Shown here piece by piece: positions 40,451 to 50,332 of a DNA stretch of 64,000 bases. The notes beneath the pieces were generated by a model. That model ran no database searches and was not told where the DNA came from. It saw only the letters and a list, made by a program, of their open reading frames with translations. The stretch is from Saprospiraceae bacterium. Lineage in GTDB: Bacteria; Bacteroidota; Bacteroidia; Chitinophagales; Saprospiraceae. The stretch lies in the NCBI GenBank assembly GCA_016710585.1, contig JADJVN010000019.1:1-64000 (forward strand), read 5' to 3'. Numbering within the stretch: the stretch's first letter is position 1; the number at the start of each line of letters is the position of its first letter. The position numbers were made by a program, and so were the translations under genes.

Positions 40451-41953
40451 ATGATCAAAAAATTAGATAGCATGCTTATAAAGGGGTTCATCCCCCCTTT
40501 TCTCATGTCTTTTTTGATTGCCCTATTTGTATTAGTCATGCAAACATTATGGCTATACATCGATGACATATTGGGGAAAGGAGCTGGTATTTTTGTAATC
40601 CTTGAATTTCTAGTATATTTATCCATATCTATGATTCCATTAGCCTTGCCTATTGGAGTCTTGCTTGCAGGGGTCTTTCTTTTTGGAAACCTTGGAGAGC
40701 GCTACGAATTATCGAGCATGAAATCAGCTGGAATTTCTTTGATCCGAATCATGATGCCGATTTTATTTTTTGCAACAATGGTGACACTTTTTTCATGGTT
40801 TTGTTCTGATTATTTAATACCTAAGTCTAATCTCAAATTTTTAAGTAGACTAAATGATCTTAAAAAACAAAAACCTACATTAAGCTTACAAGAAGGCATT
40901 TTCAATGAAGATTTTTATAGCTATGTGATTCGAATTGGTAAAAAATCAAGCAATGGAACAGATATAAATGATATTTTAATATACGACCACAGTTCCACTG
41001 AAAGAAATGGTGGAAAAAATATGATTATTGCAGAAAAAGGAAGAATGTATATTACTGCTAAAAATAAATTTTTAGTCATGGATCTAGAAAATGGAGAAAT
41101 ATACCAAGACCCTGGATCTCAAAAAAACCAAAAATCAAATTTACCTTTCATCAGAAATTCATTTCAACATCTGACTAAAGTTTTTGATCTAGGTGAATTC
41201 AGTCTGGACAGAACAGACGAAGATCTTTTCAAAAATAATCAACGAATGCAAAATAGTGTTCAATTGAGACAAGTCGTCGATTCGATAACAAAGCAAATAA
41301 ACTACAAAATCCCGCCTTATTACACTAATAAGAAACGAAGCTTTGATGCAAAATACAATCCAATCCGACCTATCCAGAGTGATACTATTTCGTCCTTAAA
41401 AATAAATAATAAAAATATTCAAATCTCTGAGCTCAGATTGAGTCTAGACCGCACTGATGACAAACTTAAGATTCGAGATCAAATAATAGAGAAGTGGGCT
41501 AATCCAGATTCAACATACATACTTGAACTTAAAGATAATTACAAAAGGAATATAAGAAATATTGATGATGATTCTAAATCGTATCTAGAAGAAATTACCT
41601 CTCTGCGTAAAAAACAATCCAAGTTTGAATACGAATTGCTCATCAAATATTCATTCGCAATCATTTGCTTTATATTTATTTTTGTAGGAGCTCCTCTTGG
41701 CGCCATCGTCAGAAAAGGAGGATATGGATATCCTTTGCTTCTATGCATTTTTGTATTTGTGAGCTATATTCTACTGAATACTATGTGTAAAAGACTCTCC
41801 GAAGGTCTCACTATAAATACATTTCTAGGTGCTTTTATTCCATGCATGGTCATGTGTATTCCTGCTTTTTTTCTGACTTGGACCGCATTGCGAGATCGCA
41901 ATATGGCAAAAGACTTTAGGATTCTTTTGAACAGACTCCGCACAAAAAAATAA
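40451..41953 (+). CDS. LptF/LptG family permease
   Basis: A 500-residue inner-membrane protein of the LptF/LptG family, which with LptB forms the ABC transporter that extracts lipopolysaccharide from the inner membrane. Three N-terminal helices start MIKKLDSMLIKGFIPPFLMS and include LPIGVLLAGVFLFGNLGERYELSSMKSAG with the coupling-helix glycine-arg pattern (seen in part as GNLGERYELSSMKSAGIS); a periplasmic beta-jellyroll domain (about 115-330) follows and then three C-terminal helices with FVGAPLGAIVRKGGYGYP. The jellyroll domain contains an extended charged insertion. F versus G cannot be told from sequence alone. It stands between a terminator and the convergent lpdA. Confidence 0.92.
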   Translation: MIKKLDSMLIKGFIPPFLMSFLIALFVLVMQTLWLYIDDILGKGAGIFVILEFLVYLSISMIPLALPIGVLLAGVFLFGNLGERYELSSMKSAGISLIRIMMPILFFATMVTLFSWFCSDYLIPKSNLKFLSRLNDLKKQKPTLSLQEGIFNEDFYSYVIRIGKKSSNGTDINDILIYDHSSTERNGGKNMIIAEKGRMYITAKNKFLVMDLENGEIYQDPGSQKNQKSNLPFIRNSFQHLTKVFDLGEFSLDRTDEDLFKNNQRMQNSVQLRQVVDSITKQINYKIPPYYTNKKRSFDAKYNPIRPIQSDTISSLKINNKNIQISELRLSLDRTDDKLKIRDQIIEKWANPDSTYILELKDNYKRNIRNIDDDSKSYLEEITSLRKKQSKFEYELLIKYSFAIICFIFIFVGAPLGAIVRKGGYGYPLLLCIFVFVSYILLNTMCKRLSEGLTINTFLGAFIPCMVMCIPAFFLTWTALRDRNMAKDFRILLNRLRTKK

Positions 41954-41981
41954 ATTGTATTTAACCCTCTATCAGTAAATA

Positions 41982-43379
41982 TTATAGATGAATCACTTCA
42001 CCATAAGCTGCAGCTGTAGCTTCCATCACCGCTTCAGACATAGTAGGATGTGGATGAATTGCTTTTAATATCTCATGGCCAGTTGTCTCCAATTTTCTAG
42101 CGGCAACTATTTCCGCAATCATTTCAGTGACATTCATTCCTATCATATGAGCGCCTAATAACTCACCATATTTTTTATCATAAATTACTTTAACAAAACC
42201 ATCTTTTGCACCTGCAGCACTTGCTTTACCAGACGCAGAAAATGGAAATTTACCGATGAGTAATTCATATCCAGCAGCCTTTGCAGATTCTTCTGTATAG
42301 CCAACAGATGCGATTTCTGGTGAACAATACGTACAACCTGGAATATTATTATAATCTATTAGTTCTGGATGATGTCCACAGATTGCTTCTACGCATGTAA
42401 TCCCTTCAGCACTAGCTACGTGAGCAAGAGCTTGCCCTGGTACAATATCTCCAATAGCGTATATTCCTGCAACATTGGTTCTATAATAGGCATCAACTTT
42501 TATGAGCCCTTTTTCGACAACTATACCTAATGTTTCTAAACCTATATTCTCAATATTTGCAGTAACTCCTGCCGCAGAAAGTACTAGATCAGCTTCTATC
42601 ACTTGCTCCGAATTGTCTTTTCTGTTTTTTGCTGTTACTTTAACTCCGTGAGCCAAATTTTCAACCTTCTCTACAGATGTATTAGCCAAAACTTTTATGC
42701 CAAGCTTCTTAAATGATTTTGCCAACTCTTTAGAAATATCTACATCCTCCCTAGGCACAAGACCTTGTTCCATAAATTCAACAACAGTCACTTCTGTACC
42801 CAATGAAGCATAAAAGTATGCAAACTCAACACCTATTGCTCCAGCCCCTACTACGACCATTTTATTTGGCAAACTTTCCAAACTCATAGCTTTTCTATAA
42901 TCGATAATATGTGTTCCATCAATAGGTAAATTTGGCAACTGTTTTGCGCGCCCACCTGTGGCAAGGATGATATGATCTGCAGTGACGTTTGATTTTTTTC
43001 CATCTGCTGCTGTTACCTCAACAGATCCAGATTTAATCAACTTAGCTGTCCCCATGATGACTTCAATTTTATTTTTTTTCATTAAAAATTGAATTCCTTT
43101 ACTCATCCCTTCAGCTACGCCTCTACTTCTTTTTACAATTCCAGTAAAATCAGCTTTTACACCACTAACAGCAATACCATACTCAGCAGCATGATTGATA
43201 TATTGAAATACTTGAGCACTTTTCAAGAGAGCCTTGGTCGGGATACAACCCCAATTAAGACAAATACCACCTAGAGATTCTCTTTCTATGATAGCAACTT
43301 TCTTCCCTAGTTGTGAAGCTCTAATCGCAGCCACATATCCTCCAGGTCCTGAACCAACTACAATAATATCAAAATGCAT
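41982..43379 (-). CDS. lpdA: dihydrolipoyl dehydrogenase (E3)
   Basis: A 465-residue flavoprotein that reoxidises the dihydrolipoyl arms of 2-oxoacid dehydrogenase complexes with NAD+. FAD site GSGPGGYVAAIRASQLGK (residues 8-25), redox-active disulfide GGICLNWGCIPTKALL (Cys40 and Cys45), NAD site VVGAGAIGVEFAYFYASLG, and the C-terminal His-Glu pair in AIHPHPTMSEAVMEA are all present. Length is normal. It is the E3 partner of the sucA product encoded 24 kb away. The gene is convergent with the LptF/G gene; 28 bases separate the stop codons. A -7-like box is seen upstream at 43396-43403. Confidence 0.96.
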   Translation of the reverse strand: MHFDIIVVGSGPGGYVAAIRASQLGKKVAIIERESLGGICLNWGCIPTKALLKSAQVFQYINHAAEYGIAVSGVKADFTGIVKRSRGVAEGMSKGIQFLMKKNKIEVIMGTAKLIKSGSVEVTAADGKKSNVTADHIILATGGRAKQLPNLPIDGTHIIDYRKAMSLESLPNKMVVVGAGAIGVEFAYFYASLGTEVTVVEFMEQGLVPREDVDISKELAKSFKKLGIKVLANTSVEKVENLAHGVKVTAKNRKDNSEQVIEADLVLSAAGVTANIENIGLETLGIVVEKGLIKVDAYYRTNVAGIYAIGDIVPGQALAHVASAEGITCVEAICGHHPELIDYNNIPGCTYCSPEIASVGYTEESAKAAGYELLIGKFPFSASGKASAAGAKDGFVKVIYDKKYGELLGAHMIGMNVTEMIAEIVAARKLETTGHEILKAIHPHPTMSEAVMEATAAAYGEVIHL

Positions 43380-43395
43380 GATTTTTTATTTTGTG

Positions 43396-43403
43396 CAAAT
43401 ATA
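43396..43403 (-). promoter_or_regulatory. -7 box for lpdA
   Basis: TATATTTG on the minus strand, an exact fit to TAnnTTTG, 16 bases upstream of the lpdA start codon, so the leader would be very short. No TTG at the expected upstream distance. Confidence 0.4.
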
Positions 43404-43462
43404 AGAATTGATTTTTGAATACGCTTTTAGAGTTTCCTGCGTTATCCATAAAATTTTACATA

Positions 43463-43987
43463 ATGAAGCTTTTTCTTAGTTCTATTATACTTTTCATTTC
43501 CTTGGATTGGATTTACTATTCTTCAAAAGAAGGAAATTTTTCAGTATACCTGCCCGAAGAACCTAAAATTTCAAATCAAGAACTAGAATCAGAGATAGGC
43601 TTAATAAAAATATACTCCTATTCTGCAGGGGAAAAAATTAAAAAATCGGAAGATAATTATATCATTAATCATACAATCTATCCCCAGGATTTCTTATTAA
43701 CACTTCAAGATTCTACAATGGATTACATATACGAAACGATATTGGAAGGACTTCTATCACAACTCAAGGATAGTAAATTATTATATTCTCAAAAAGAACA
43801 GATAAATGGTGTCGATTCCAGAATTTTATTAATAAAATATGATGGTGATCAATCTTTAAAAACTGCTTTAATCCCATTCGAAAATAATTTGTATTCACTA
43901 CAATTATTTTCAACAATGGATCAAAGACTTTCAAATCATTCGGATAAATTCTTTAATTCGTTTAAGCTGAACTTTAAGACCAACTAG
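43463..43987 (+). CDS. exported protein of unknown function
   Basis: A 174-residue protein if started at ATG 43463, which puts a hydrophobic export signal (LFLSSIILFISLDW) at the N terminus; an upstream ATG at 43415 would add a non-signal segment. The mature part starts YYSSKEGNFSVYLPEEPK, a pattern I know from uncharacterised small secreted bacterial proteins (kGkFsVlmPgxP). The remainder is alternately charged and strand-like. No enzyme motif. Its stop overlaps the stop of the convergent gene at 43984 by four bases (CTAG, shared by both strands). Confidence 0.6.
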   Translation: MKLFLSSIILFISLDWIYYSSKEGNFSVYLPEEPKISNQELESEIGLIKIYSYSAGEKIKKSEDNYIINHTIYPQDFLLTLQDSTMDYIYETILEGLLSQLKDSKLLYSQKEQINGVDSRILLIKYDGDQSLKTALIPFENNLYSLQLFSTMDQRLSNHSDKFFNSFKLNFKTN

Positions 43988-44336
43988 TTTAAAATTTGAT
44001 CATAAAAGATCATCCCTTTTTTAGCATCATAACTTGCTACACCCGTGCTTAGGTAAAGATCTTTCTTATAGTGGTATTCTCTTGCATCGATGATATAAAC
44101 CTTGCAGCCTATCGCTTTTGCAAGTTCTCGATTACTATTTCTCCAACACTGGGCTAATTCCTCAGTGGTTTGATCATAATCTTTTTCCATTTTTTGGTGA
44201 ACATCACTTCGAGATACATGATCCCATTTCTATAATTAACCAATCTGCTACACAGACCATGATTCACTCTATATACGACATCAGCACGCAAAAGGTGCTT
44301 TCTATTTAATTCTTGAATATCTATTGTTGTTGCCAT
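43984..44336 (-). CDS. small unidentified protein interrupted by a frameshift
   Basis: From ATG 44336 the frame runs MATTIDIQELNRKHLLRADV on to MFTKK and then leaves good coding sequence at a T6 run (44190-44195; A6 on the minus strand); the frame that follows begins MEKDYDQTTEELAQ and continues to 43984 (…IFYDQILN). Adding one base gives 117 residues. Alternatively these are two overlapping small genes, because the second part happens to start with ATG, but the joined version reads better. No signal, no membrane segment and no domain recognised. The gap from 44337 to 44631 upstream is AT-rich with nothing recognisable. Confidence 0.5.
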
Positions 44337-44608
44337 ACTTTGATAGGCGCATAAACTATGCCAAAATCGAAGGAATCTCAGATTAGTATTGATATATTAA
44401 ATTATAATATCCAAATATAATTTCACATAAACTATAATTATCAAAATTTTATAAATTAAATAAGGCAATTAAATTTCTTAAAAAATTACCCTTATCGTGC
44501 CAGATACAAAGAAAATTTGCATTAAACATATTATAAAAATATTTAATATGTTCAATGATTAAAATTTATTTCTCAGCAAACTAATCATCCGTTTCTAATA
44601 TTCGTGTG

Positions 44609-44616
44609 TATCTTTA
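44609..44616 (+). promoter_or_regulatory. -7-like box of the tRNA-Arg gene
   Basis: TATCTTTA, one mismatch from TAnnTTTG, ends 15 bases before the mature tRNA 5' end. Confidence 0.35.
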
Positions 44617-44631
44617 CCCTTGAAATTTTTA

Positions 44632-44703
44632 GGTCTCATAGTTCAATGGATAGAATAGAAGTTTCCTAAACTTTTGATACAGGTTCGATTCCTGTTGAGA
44701 CTA
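44632..44703 (+). tRNA. tRNA-Arg (anticodon CCT)
   Basis: A 72-base cloverleaf: acceptor stem GGTCTCA / TGAGACT with a G-T first pair, D arm containing AATGGATA, anticodon stem GAAGT / ACTTT around loop TTCCTAA (anticodon CCT, reading AGG), a 4-base variable region and T arm ACAGG-TTCGATT-CCTGT. No encoded CCA. Confidence 0.93.
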
Positions 44704-44769
44704 CTACAACTCTAGAATCTCTTGTTATTAATATCTTATTATCTCTAATTTAAGTGCAATTATTATTTG

Positions 44770-44857
44770 CGGAGAGACAGGGATTCGAACCCTGGGTACG
44801 CTTTAAACGTACACACACTTTCCAGGCGTGCTCCTTAAACCACTCGGACATCTCTCC
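44770..44857 (-). tRNA. tRNA-Ser (anticodon GGA)
   Basis: An 88-base cloverleaf on the minus strand with acceptor GGAGAGA / TCTCTCC, D arm with GTGGTTTAAGG, anticodon stem CACGC / GTGTG around CTGGAAA (anticodon GGA, reading UCC/UCU), the long class II variable arm (TACG...CGTA) and T arm CAGGG-TTCGAAT-CCCTG. Discriminator G. No encoded CCA. Confidence 0.95.
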
Positions 44858-45187
44858 TTCGGATTAAAGCGCAAAAATAGCCTTTGTTCTTGATATTCTC
44901 TCAAATTTAATTTTGAAAATGCATAAGTGCCGAATTTCCCTATTAAGATTTCCTGGATGGCTAAAGTTCTCATAAAATTTAATATACTACTAACAATCAT
45001 AGCTTTTATATATAAAAAAATATCATATATATTATTTAGCAAATAAATATCACCTCATTTCCAAATAAGTTTTATATTTGATTCCATTAATTAAAATATA
45101 ATTTCGATTACTATGCCAGTTCCAATTGATTATAATCTATTTAATAGTATCTACCATTTTAGGAATTATTATTCTAAAATTAAAGCA
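44858..45187. other. non-coding stretch between tRNA-Ser and the M4 protease gene
   Basis: About 330 bases; holds the tRNA-Ser promoter at its left end and nothing else I can support. AT-rich. Confidence 0.4.
44872..44905 (-). promoter_or_regulatory. promoter of the tRNA-Ser gene
   Basis: On the minus strand TATTTTTG (44872-44879) matches the -7 box and lies 14 bases before the mature tRNA; TTTGA (44901-44905) lies upstream near the -33 position with spacing about 21-22. Confidence 0.45.
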
Positions 45188-48100
45188 ATGAAGCTATTAT
45201 TGTTTACACTACTTTCAATTTTTTTTCAATTCGAACTCATTGCTCAAACGGCTTCAAATCCAACAAAGACATCAATTTTTAATGAAAATAGTTTTAAGGA
45301 ATATCGTGATGAATTGATTTCAACTGAACGTTTTTTTGAGTTAAAAAAAGAAGCATTTGGATTGGAGAATTGCGAAATGGTCTTAATCAACTCAAATAAA
45401 CTAAAATCAGATTTAATTCATCTAAAATATCAACAATATTACAAAGGTATTCCTATATACAATTCTATGTATTATCTGCACACCAAAGATGGAGAAGTCC
45501 AATCCAGCAATGGGATGCTCTATCCTTTTATTGAAATCAATACAGAACCAAAAATTAATACACATAAAGCCAATCAAATTGCACAAAAATATTTTCTTAC
45601 AATAATTAATGATAAAAAAATAAATCATAATGATGTTAAAATAATCTCAACTGAACTATTTATTACAGATAAGTCATATCCAAATTTTTCAGGAAACTAT
45701 GCTCTGGCTTATAAAATAATTGCCACTATCAAACTCATTAATAAAAAACAAGAAATATTAGTAGACGCACATAATAGTCAAATAATATTTAATCAATCCA
45801 AAATCCATCATATAGATCGACCATCCAAAGCAAAAACTAAATATTATGGAGAGCAAGATATAATATCCGATTCAATTGGAGTAAATGAATTTGTATTGCG
45901 AGACAACAATAGAAATATCACCACCTTTACCGACAAAAAAAACACCTACGAAAAATTTACTGATACTGATGGATACTGGGATCAGTTCAATGCTGATCAA
46001 GATGAAGTTGCATTGGATGCACACTATACTACAAGTAGATTTTATGATATGATGCTTGAAAAATTTAATTATAGAGGTGTTGACGGAAAAGGAGGTGCGA
46101 TGAATCCGATAGTACATATCCAAGGAGGTTCCAGTGTTGTAAATGCTTTCTGGGATGGAGAAAATGCAGCATTTGGAAATGGAGATTGCCATCACAGTCC
46201 ATTGACTACATTCTCAGTAGTTGCACACGAATTTACTCATGGCGTCACTCAATATAATTCTGCTTTAATCTACAATCGTGAATCAGGTGCGATAAATGAA
46301 TCCTTGAGTGATATTTTTGGAAAAGCTGCTGAATATTATTATGATCGGAATAGATTTAGCTGGGAATTGGATCCCATATTTAAAAAGACAAAATACCCAG
46401 AAGTATTTCGTTCTTTTTCCGATCCCAACAGATTGTCCATGCCAAAAACCTACAAAGGAAAATTTTGGGAAGACATAGCTGATGTTCATACCAATAGTAG
46501 TGTCTTCAATCATTGGTTTTATTTGATGGTAACAGGAGAGACTGCTAAAAATGAATTTGGTGTAGATTACAGTATCAAGGCTATGCCTATTCTAGATGTC
46601 CTCAATGTAATATTCAAATGTCAAACATCCTATCTCACACCAAGTTCTGGTTATAAAGAATTAGCAAAATCATCATTACTTGCTTGCAAGGAATTGTATG
46701 GACAAAATAGTGACATCTATATATCAATGCAGAATGCTTGGATTGCAGTCAATGTAGATGACAAGATCATTGCAAAAAATATCACTGACCTTGAAATAAC
46801 AATCAATGTAGATGAATTGAATACATGTGCAGATTCAGCAGTTCACAGTTTTACGATGACTTTACGAAATACAGGAAATCAAATAATCAAAGCAAACTCT
46901 AGGATAAATTACAATATCAATTTCCAATCTTACAGTCCTGAATACATTCCTAGATTGACTGGAAATATTATATTGAGTACAGATCTAGCGCCTGGTGATA
47001 AAATTGAAAAAGTTTTTCAAAACGCTTTTTCAATGAAATTTTTTGGACTCTTATACATTTATGCCTACATCAATTTCCAAGATGATTACAATACAAATAA
47101 CAATGTCAATTTAACGCTATATAACTCAAATCCCAAAGAGGGAGACATCCTTCTAGATCTTCAAAAAATAACAAATTATTCTTGCTTTGGAAAAGAAAAT
47201 GCAGCAGTCACTTATGTCCTTACCAACAATTCATGTAAGCCTATTCCTTCAGGTACAAAATCTAAAGTAATTTTAAGTCTAGAGAATGAAGTAAAAATGA
47301 CTAAAGAAATCACCTTTATAGAAGCTTTAAATGAAGGAGAATCATTAACTTTTGTAGACTCTTTTTTCAATGATAGAAATGGGCTTTACTATATGGATAT
47401 AGAAAATAATTTAGATCCATATCCAATCTCGAATCATGACTCAGCATTCTCAGTTTATAAAATAATAAACAATGCAATGGATTTTACTTTTGAAAATGCT
47501 GATTATCGAGATTTCTTCACTGAAACTTATGTTTTTTCGAACCCATTAATTAATTACAACAACAGCACTCAATTCGGCACTACAGGTTATTATGAAAAAG
47601 ATTATGGATCCTATTTTCCTTGTGAAAATATCATACGATCCCTGACAGATGAGATCAATCCTTCACTTAAGACCTGCATTGATTTTTCAAATCTAGGAAT
47701 AACCTCAATGAGTTTTGACCTAACCCAATTTAGAGCAGATAGCTCAAAGTATCCTGAGTTATGGTCTAAATCAGCAGCAATGCAATTGACTTTAAAAAGT
47801 GAAAACAATACATTAGATAAATTTTATTTCGATCAAAAAGAAGCCTCAAAGATAAATCATCAACTCAGTCTTGGCAATAACTTTAAAGGAGAGCTCACTT
47901 TCACATTCTACAATAATCTAGGCCCCTTTAGTTTATCATTGAATGCACTTAATTATGATGCTCAACTTTTGGATAATTTAAACTTCTCAACTATTGTAAA
48001 TCAAAATGATCTCAAATCTGACAGAATAAAAATCTATCCCAATCCTGCACATGATAAAATTTATTTTAGCAATGTTGAAGAAAATATTTATAAGGGAGAA

Positions 48101-48259
48101 TTGATAAATCTTGATGGCAAAAAACTAAAATCTTTTCAAGTATCAAGTCGCAACCAAACTATAGATATTAACGATTTAGCTAATGGCATGTATATTTTAA
48201 AGTTAATTTCCAATTCGAAAAAAACAGAAGAATTTTCATTCATTAAGCAAAGCAATTAA
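45188..48259 (+). CDS. M4 family (thermolysin-like) metalloprotease with T9SS sorting domain
   Basis: A 1023-residue secreted zinc protease. I take ATG 45188 as start because it gives a signal peptide (LLLFTLLSIFFQFELIAQ); an upstream ATG at 45113 would precede it with 25 unlikely residues. An FTP-type propeptide (about 30-190, with YQQYYKGIPIYNSMYYLH) is followed by the M4 domain with HEFTH at 347-351 and the third ligand Glu371 in GAINESLSDIFG. Two beta modules follow (about 540-870), and the C terminus is a type A T9SS domain starting KIYPNPAHDKIYF. It is exported across the outer membrane via T9SS and after autoprocessing should degrade extracellular protein. Confidence 0.93.
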   Translation: MKLLLFTLLSIFFQFELIAQTASNPTKTSIFNENSFKEYRDELISTERFFELKKEAFGLENCEMVLINSNKLKSDLIHLKYQQYYKGIPIYNSMYYLHTKDGEVQSSNGMLYPFIEINTEPKINTHKANQIAQKYFLTIINDKKINHNDVKIISTELFITDKSYPNFSGNYALAYKIIATIKLINKKQEILVDAHNSQIIFNQSKIHHIDRPSKAKTKYYGEQDIISDSIGVNEFVLRDNNRNITTFTDKKNTYEKFTDTDGYWDQFNADQDEVALDAHYTTSRFYDMMLEKFNYRGVDGKGGAMNPIVHIQGGSSVVNAFWDGENAAFGNGDCHHSPLTTFSVVAHEFTHGVTQYNSALIYNRESGAINESLSDIFGKAAEYYYDRNRFSWELDPIFKKTKYPEVFRSFSDPNRLSMPKTYKGKFWEDIADVHTNSSVFNHWFYLMVTGETAKNEFGVDYSIKAMPILDVLNVIFKCQTSYLTPSSGYKELAKSSLLACKELYGQNSDIYISMQNAWIAVNVDDKIIAKNITDLEITINVDELNTCADSAVHSFTMTLRNTGNQIIKANSRINYNINFQSYSPEYIPRLTGNIILSTDLAPGDKIEKVFQNAFSMKFFGLLYIYAYINFQDDYNTNNNVNLTLYNSNPKEGDILLDLQKITNYSCFGKENAAVTYVLTNNSCKPIPSGTKSKVILSLENEVKMTKEITFIEALNEGESLTFVDSFFNDRNGLYYMDIENNLDPYPISNHDSAFSVYKIINNAMDFTFENADYRDFFTETYVFSNPLINYNNSTQFGTTGYYEKDYGSYFPCENIIRSLTDEINPSLKTCIDFSNLGITSMSFDLTQFRADSSKYPELWSKSAAMQLTLKSENNTLDKFYFDQKEASKINHQLSLGNNFKGELTFTFYNNLGPFSLSLNALNYDAQLLDNLNFSTIVNQNDLKSDRIKIYPNPAHDKIYFSNVEENIYKGELINLDGKKLKSFQVSSRNQTIDINDLANGMYILKLISNSKKTEEFSFIKQSN

Positions 48260-48274
48260 TTTTAAATAGATTTT

Positions 48275-50269
48275 TTAGAATTTCAAACTCAATTGAATTC
48301 TATCGCGACTTTCTTCTATTGATATGATCTTGACTTTTACTTTTTGCTTTAAATGAACTATTTCATTTGGGTCTGAAATAAATTTTTCACTCATTTCAGA
48401 AATATGAATTAAACCAGAAACTTTCAGACCAATATCTACAAATGCTCCAAATTTTGTAATATTATTTACTATACCATCTAGGATCATTCCATCCTTTAAT
48501 TCAGAGATATTTCTAATTTTTACCTCTATATTACTGAACTCACCCCTCGGATCTAATCCTGGTTTATCCAACTCTTTAAAAATATCAATGATGGTAGGTT
48601 CTCCAACATCATTAGATACAAAATCTTTGATAACAATCTTCTTTCTTAAATTTTCATTAGCTATAAATTCAGCTAAACTGACACCTAAATTTTTAGCCAT
48701 TTTATCAACTATTGAATAATGCTCTGGATGAATTGAGGTATTATCTAATGGATTTATCCCGTCCTTAATTCTTAAAAATCCAGCACATTGCTCAAATGCT
48801 TTTGGACCTAATCTTGGTACTTTTTTTAATTCATTCTTAGAATTGATCTTCCCAATTTCCTTTCTATATTGAACGATATTCTCTGAAATCGTAGGCCCCA
48901 ATCCAGAAATATATGTCAATAAATACTTTGATGCAGTATTGACATTTACACCTACTTTATTCACACAACTCAACAAAGTAAAATCCAAACTCTCTTTCAA
49001 TAATTTTTGGTTAACGTCATGTTGATACTGTCCGATCCCTATAGATTTTGGATCTATTTTTATCAACTCAGCCATAGGATCCAACAATCGTCTTCCAATA
49101 GATATCGCTCCTCGATAGGTGATATCCAAATCTGCAAATTCTTCACGAGCAATTTCAGAAGCTGAATAAATCGAAGCCCCTTGTTCACTAATATTAAAAA
49201 CAAATAGCTCATTTATAAGAATATTACTTTTGATCCATTCAACTGTTTCCCTACCTGCAGTGCCATCACCCACAGCGATATGGTGTACAGAGTATCGCTT
49301 AATATCAGCATTTAATTTATTAAGCGCTTCTTCTGACTTATGAATATCTTGTAAAGGAAAAATTGTATAGTATTTTTGCAAATCACCGTATTGATCCAGT
49401 ACAACCACTTTACTTCCAGTGCGAAAACCAGGATCAATTGCAATGATCGTTTTCTCACCTAATGGCGCTTCTAGGAATAGTTGTCTTATATTTTCTGCAA
49501 AGACTTTCGTAGCGACCTCATCAGAATTTTTCTTAAGAATATTATGAATTTGAATATCGATAATATCATTCAATGAACTTGTCCAAGAATGAACTATTGC
49601 ATCTTCAAGAATCTTTCTTGATCGTGATTGTTCTCGATAATATTTTCTTCCAATAATTCTAAAAATATCTGATTCATCATGAATCAATTTTACCCTGAGT
49701 AACTTTTGCTTCTCTCCTCTCTCGATAGCAAGATATCGATGTGAAGGAATAGATTTTATACTTTCATTATAATCGAAATAATCACGATAAGTTGCGGCTA
49801 TTTTTTCAGCTTCTTTTGACTTTATTATTCTAGATTGAATCGATGATTTTTTGAAAAGCTGTTCTCTTATTGATTCTCTTATTAAAGAATCATCAGCTAT
49901 TCTCGACGCAATGATCTCAATCGTCCCCTGACGAACTGATAGAATATCTGGATATAAATCACAAAAATATTTTGAAGCTATGCCATTAAACTCTATTGAA
50001 TTATTATTGAGTATTAACTCTGCTAATGGGAGCAATCCATTCTCAATTGCAATATCTGCTTTGGATTTTTTCTTTTTCTTATAAGGGGCATAAAGATCTT
50101 CCAGTACCAATGCATCTTCAGCTTGTTCTATTTGTTTTCTCAATAGATCGGTTAATTGACCTTGTGGTATCGTACATGATTCTTCAATTAACTCAAGCAC
50201 AGTTTTGACTCGATGTACTTGTATTGAAAGACGGCTTGCAATTTTATTGCAAAAACTTAGATCAATCAT
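48275..50269 (-). CDS. tex: Tex family transcription accessory protein with an internal in-frame deletion
   Basis: Tex-type RNA-binding protein of 664 residues, with the YqgF-like nuclease-fold domain (TIIAIDPGFRTGSKVVVLD), the HhH region (ISGLGPTISENIVQYRKE, then VPRLGPKAFEQCAGFLRI) and a C-terminal S1 domain (GIVNNITKFGAFVDIGLK). Near the N terminus the usual motif TIP-FIARYRKE-TGGLDE... is lost: the chain goes from ESCTIP (residue about 36) straight into QGQLTDLLRKQIEQ. Compared with E. coli YhgF, about 44 residues are missing and the frame is kept. The missing segment includes the most conserved N-terminal motif. Either this is a real shortening or a collapsed assembly. The gene is convergent with the M4 protease gene. 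Confidence 0.92.
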   Translation of the reverse strand: MIDLSFCNKIASRLSIQVHRVKTVLELIEESCTIPQGQLTDLLRKQIEQAEDALVLEDLYAPYKKKKKSKADIAIENGLLPLAELILNNNSIEFNGIASKYFCDLYPDILSVRQGTIEIIASRIADDSLIRESIREQLFKKSSIQSRIIKSKEAEKIAATYRDYFDYNESIKSIPSHRYLAIERGEKQKLLRVKLIHDESDIFRIIGRKYYREQSRSRKILEDAIVHSWTSSLNDIIDIQIHNILKKNSDEVATKVFAENIRQLFLEAPLGEKTIIAIDPGFRTGSKVVVLDQYGDLQKYYTIFPLQDIHKSEEALNKLNADIKRYSVHHIAVGDGTAGRETVEWIKSNILINELFVFNISEQGASIYSASEIAREEFADLDITYRGAISIGRRLLDPMAELIKIDPKSIGIGQYQHDVNQKLLKESLDFTLLSCVNKVGVNVNTASKYLLTYISGLGPTISENIVQYRKEIGKINSKNELKKVPRLGPKAFEQCAGFLRIKDGINPLDNTSIHPEHYSIVDKMAKNLGVSLAEFIANENLRKKIVIKDFVSNDVGEPTIIDIFKELDKPGLDPRGEFSNIEVKIRNISELKDGMILDGIVNNITKFGAFVDIGLKVSGLIHISEMSEKFISDPNEIVHLKQKVKVKIISIEESRDRIQLSLKF

Positions 50270-50332
50270 GTTACAAAGAAATACTATTCCCTTGAAATCA
50301 ATTGAATTCTATTAATAAAATTTGAATTAATC

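Noticed and set aside
44803..45042. A 79-codon minus-strand frame over the tRNA-Ser gene
   Set aside because: Overlaps a perfect tRNA, so a coding role is not credible.
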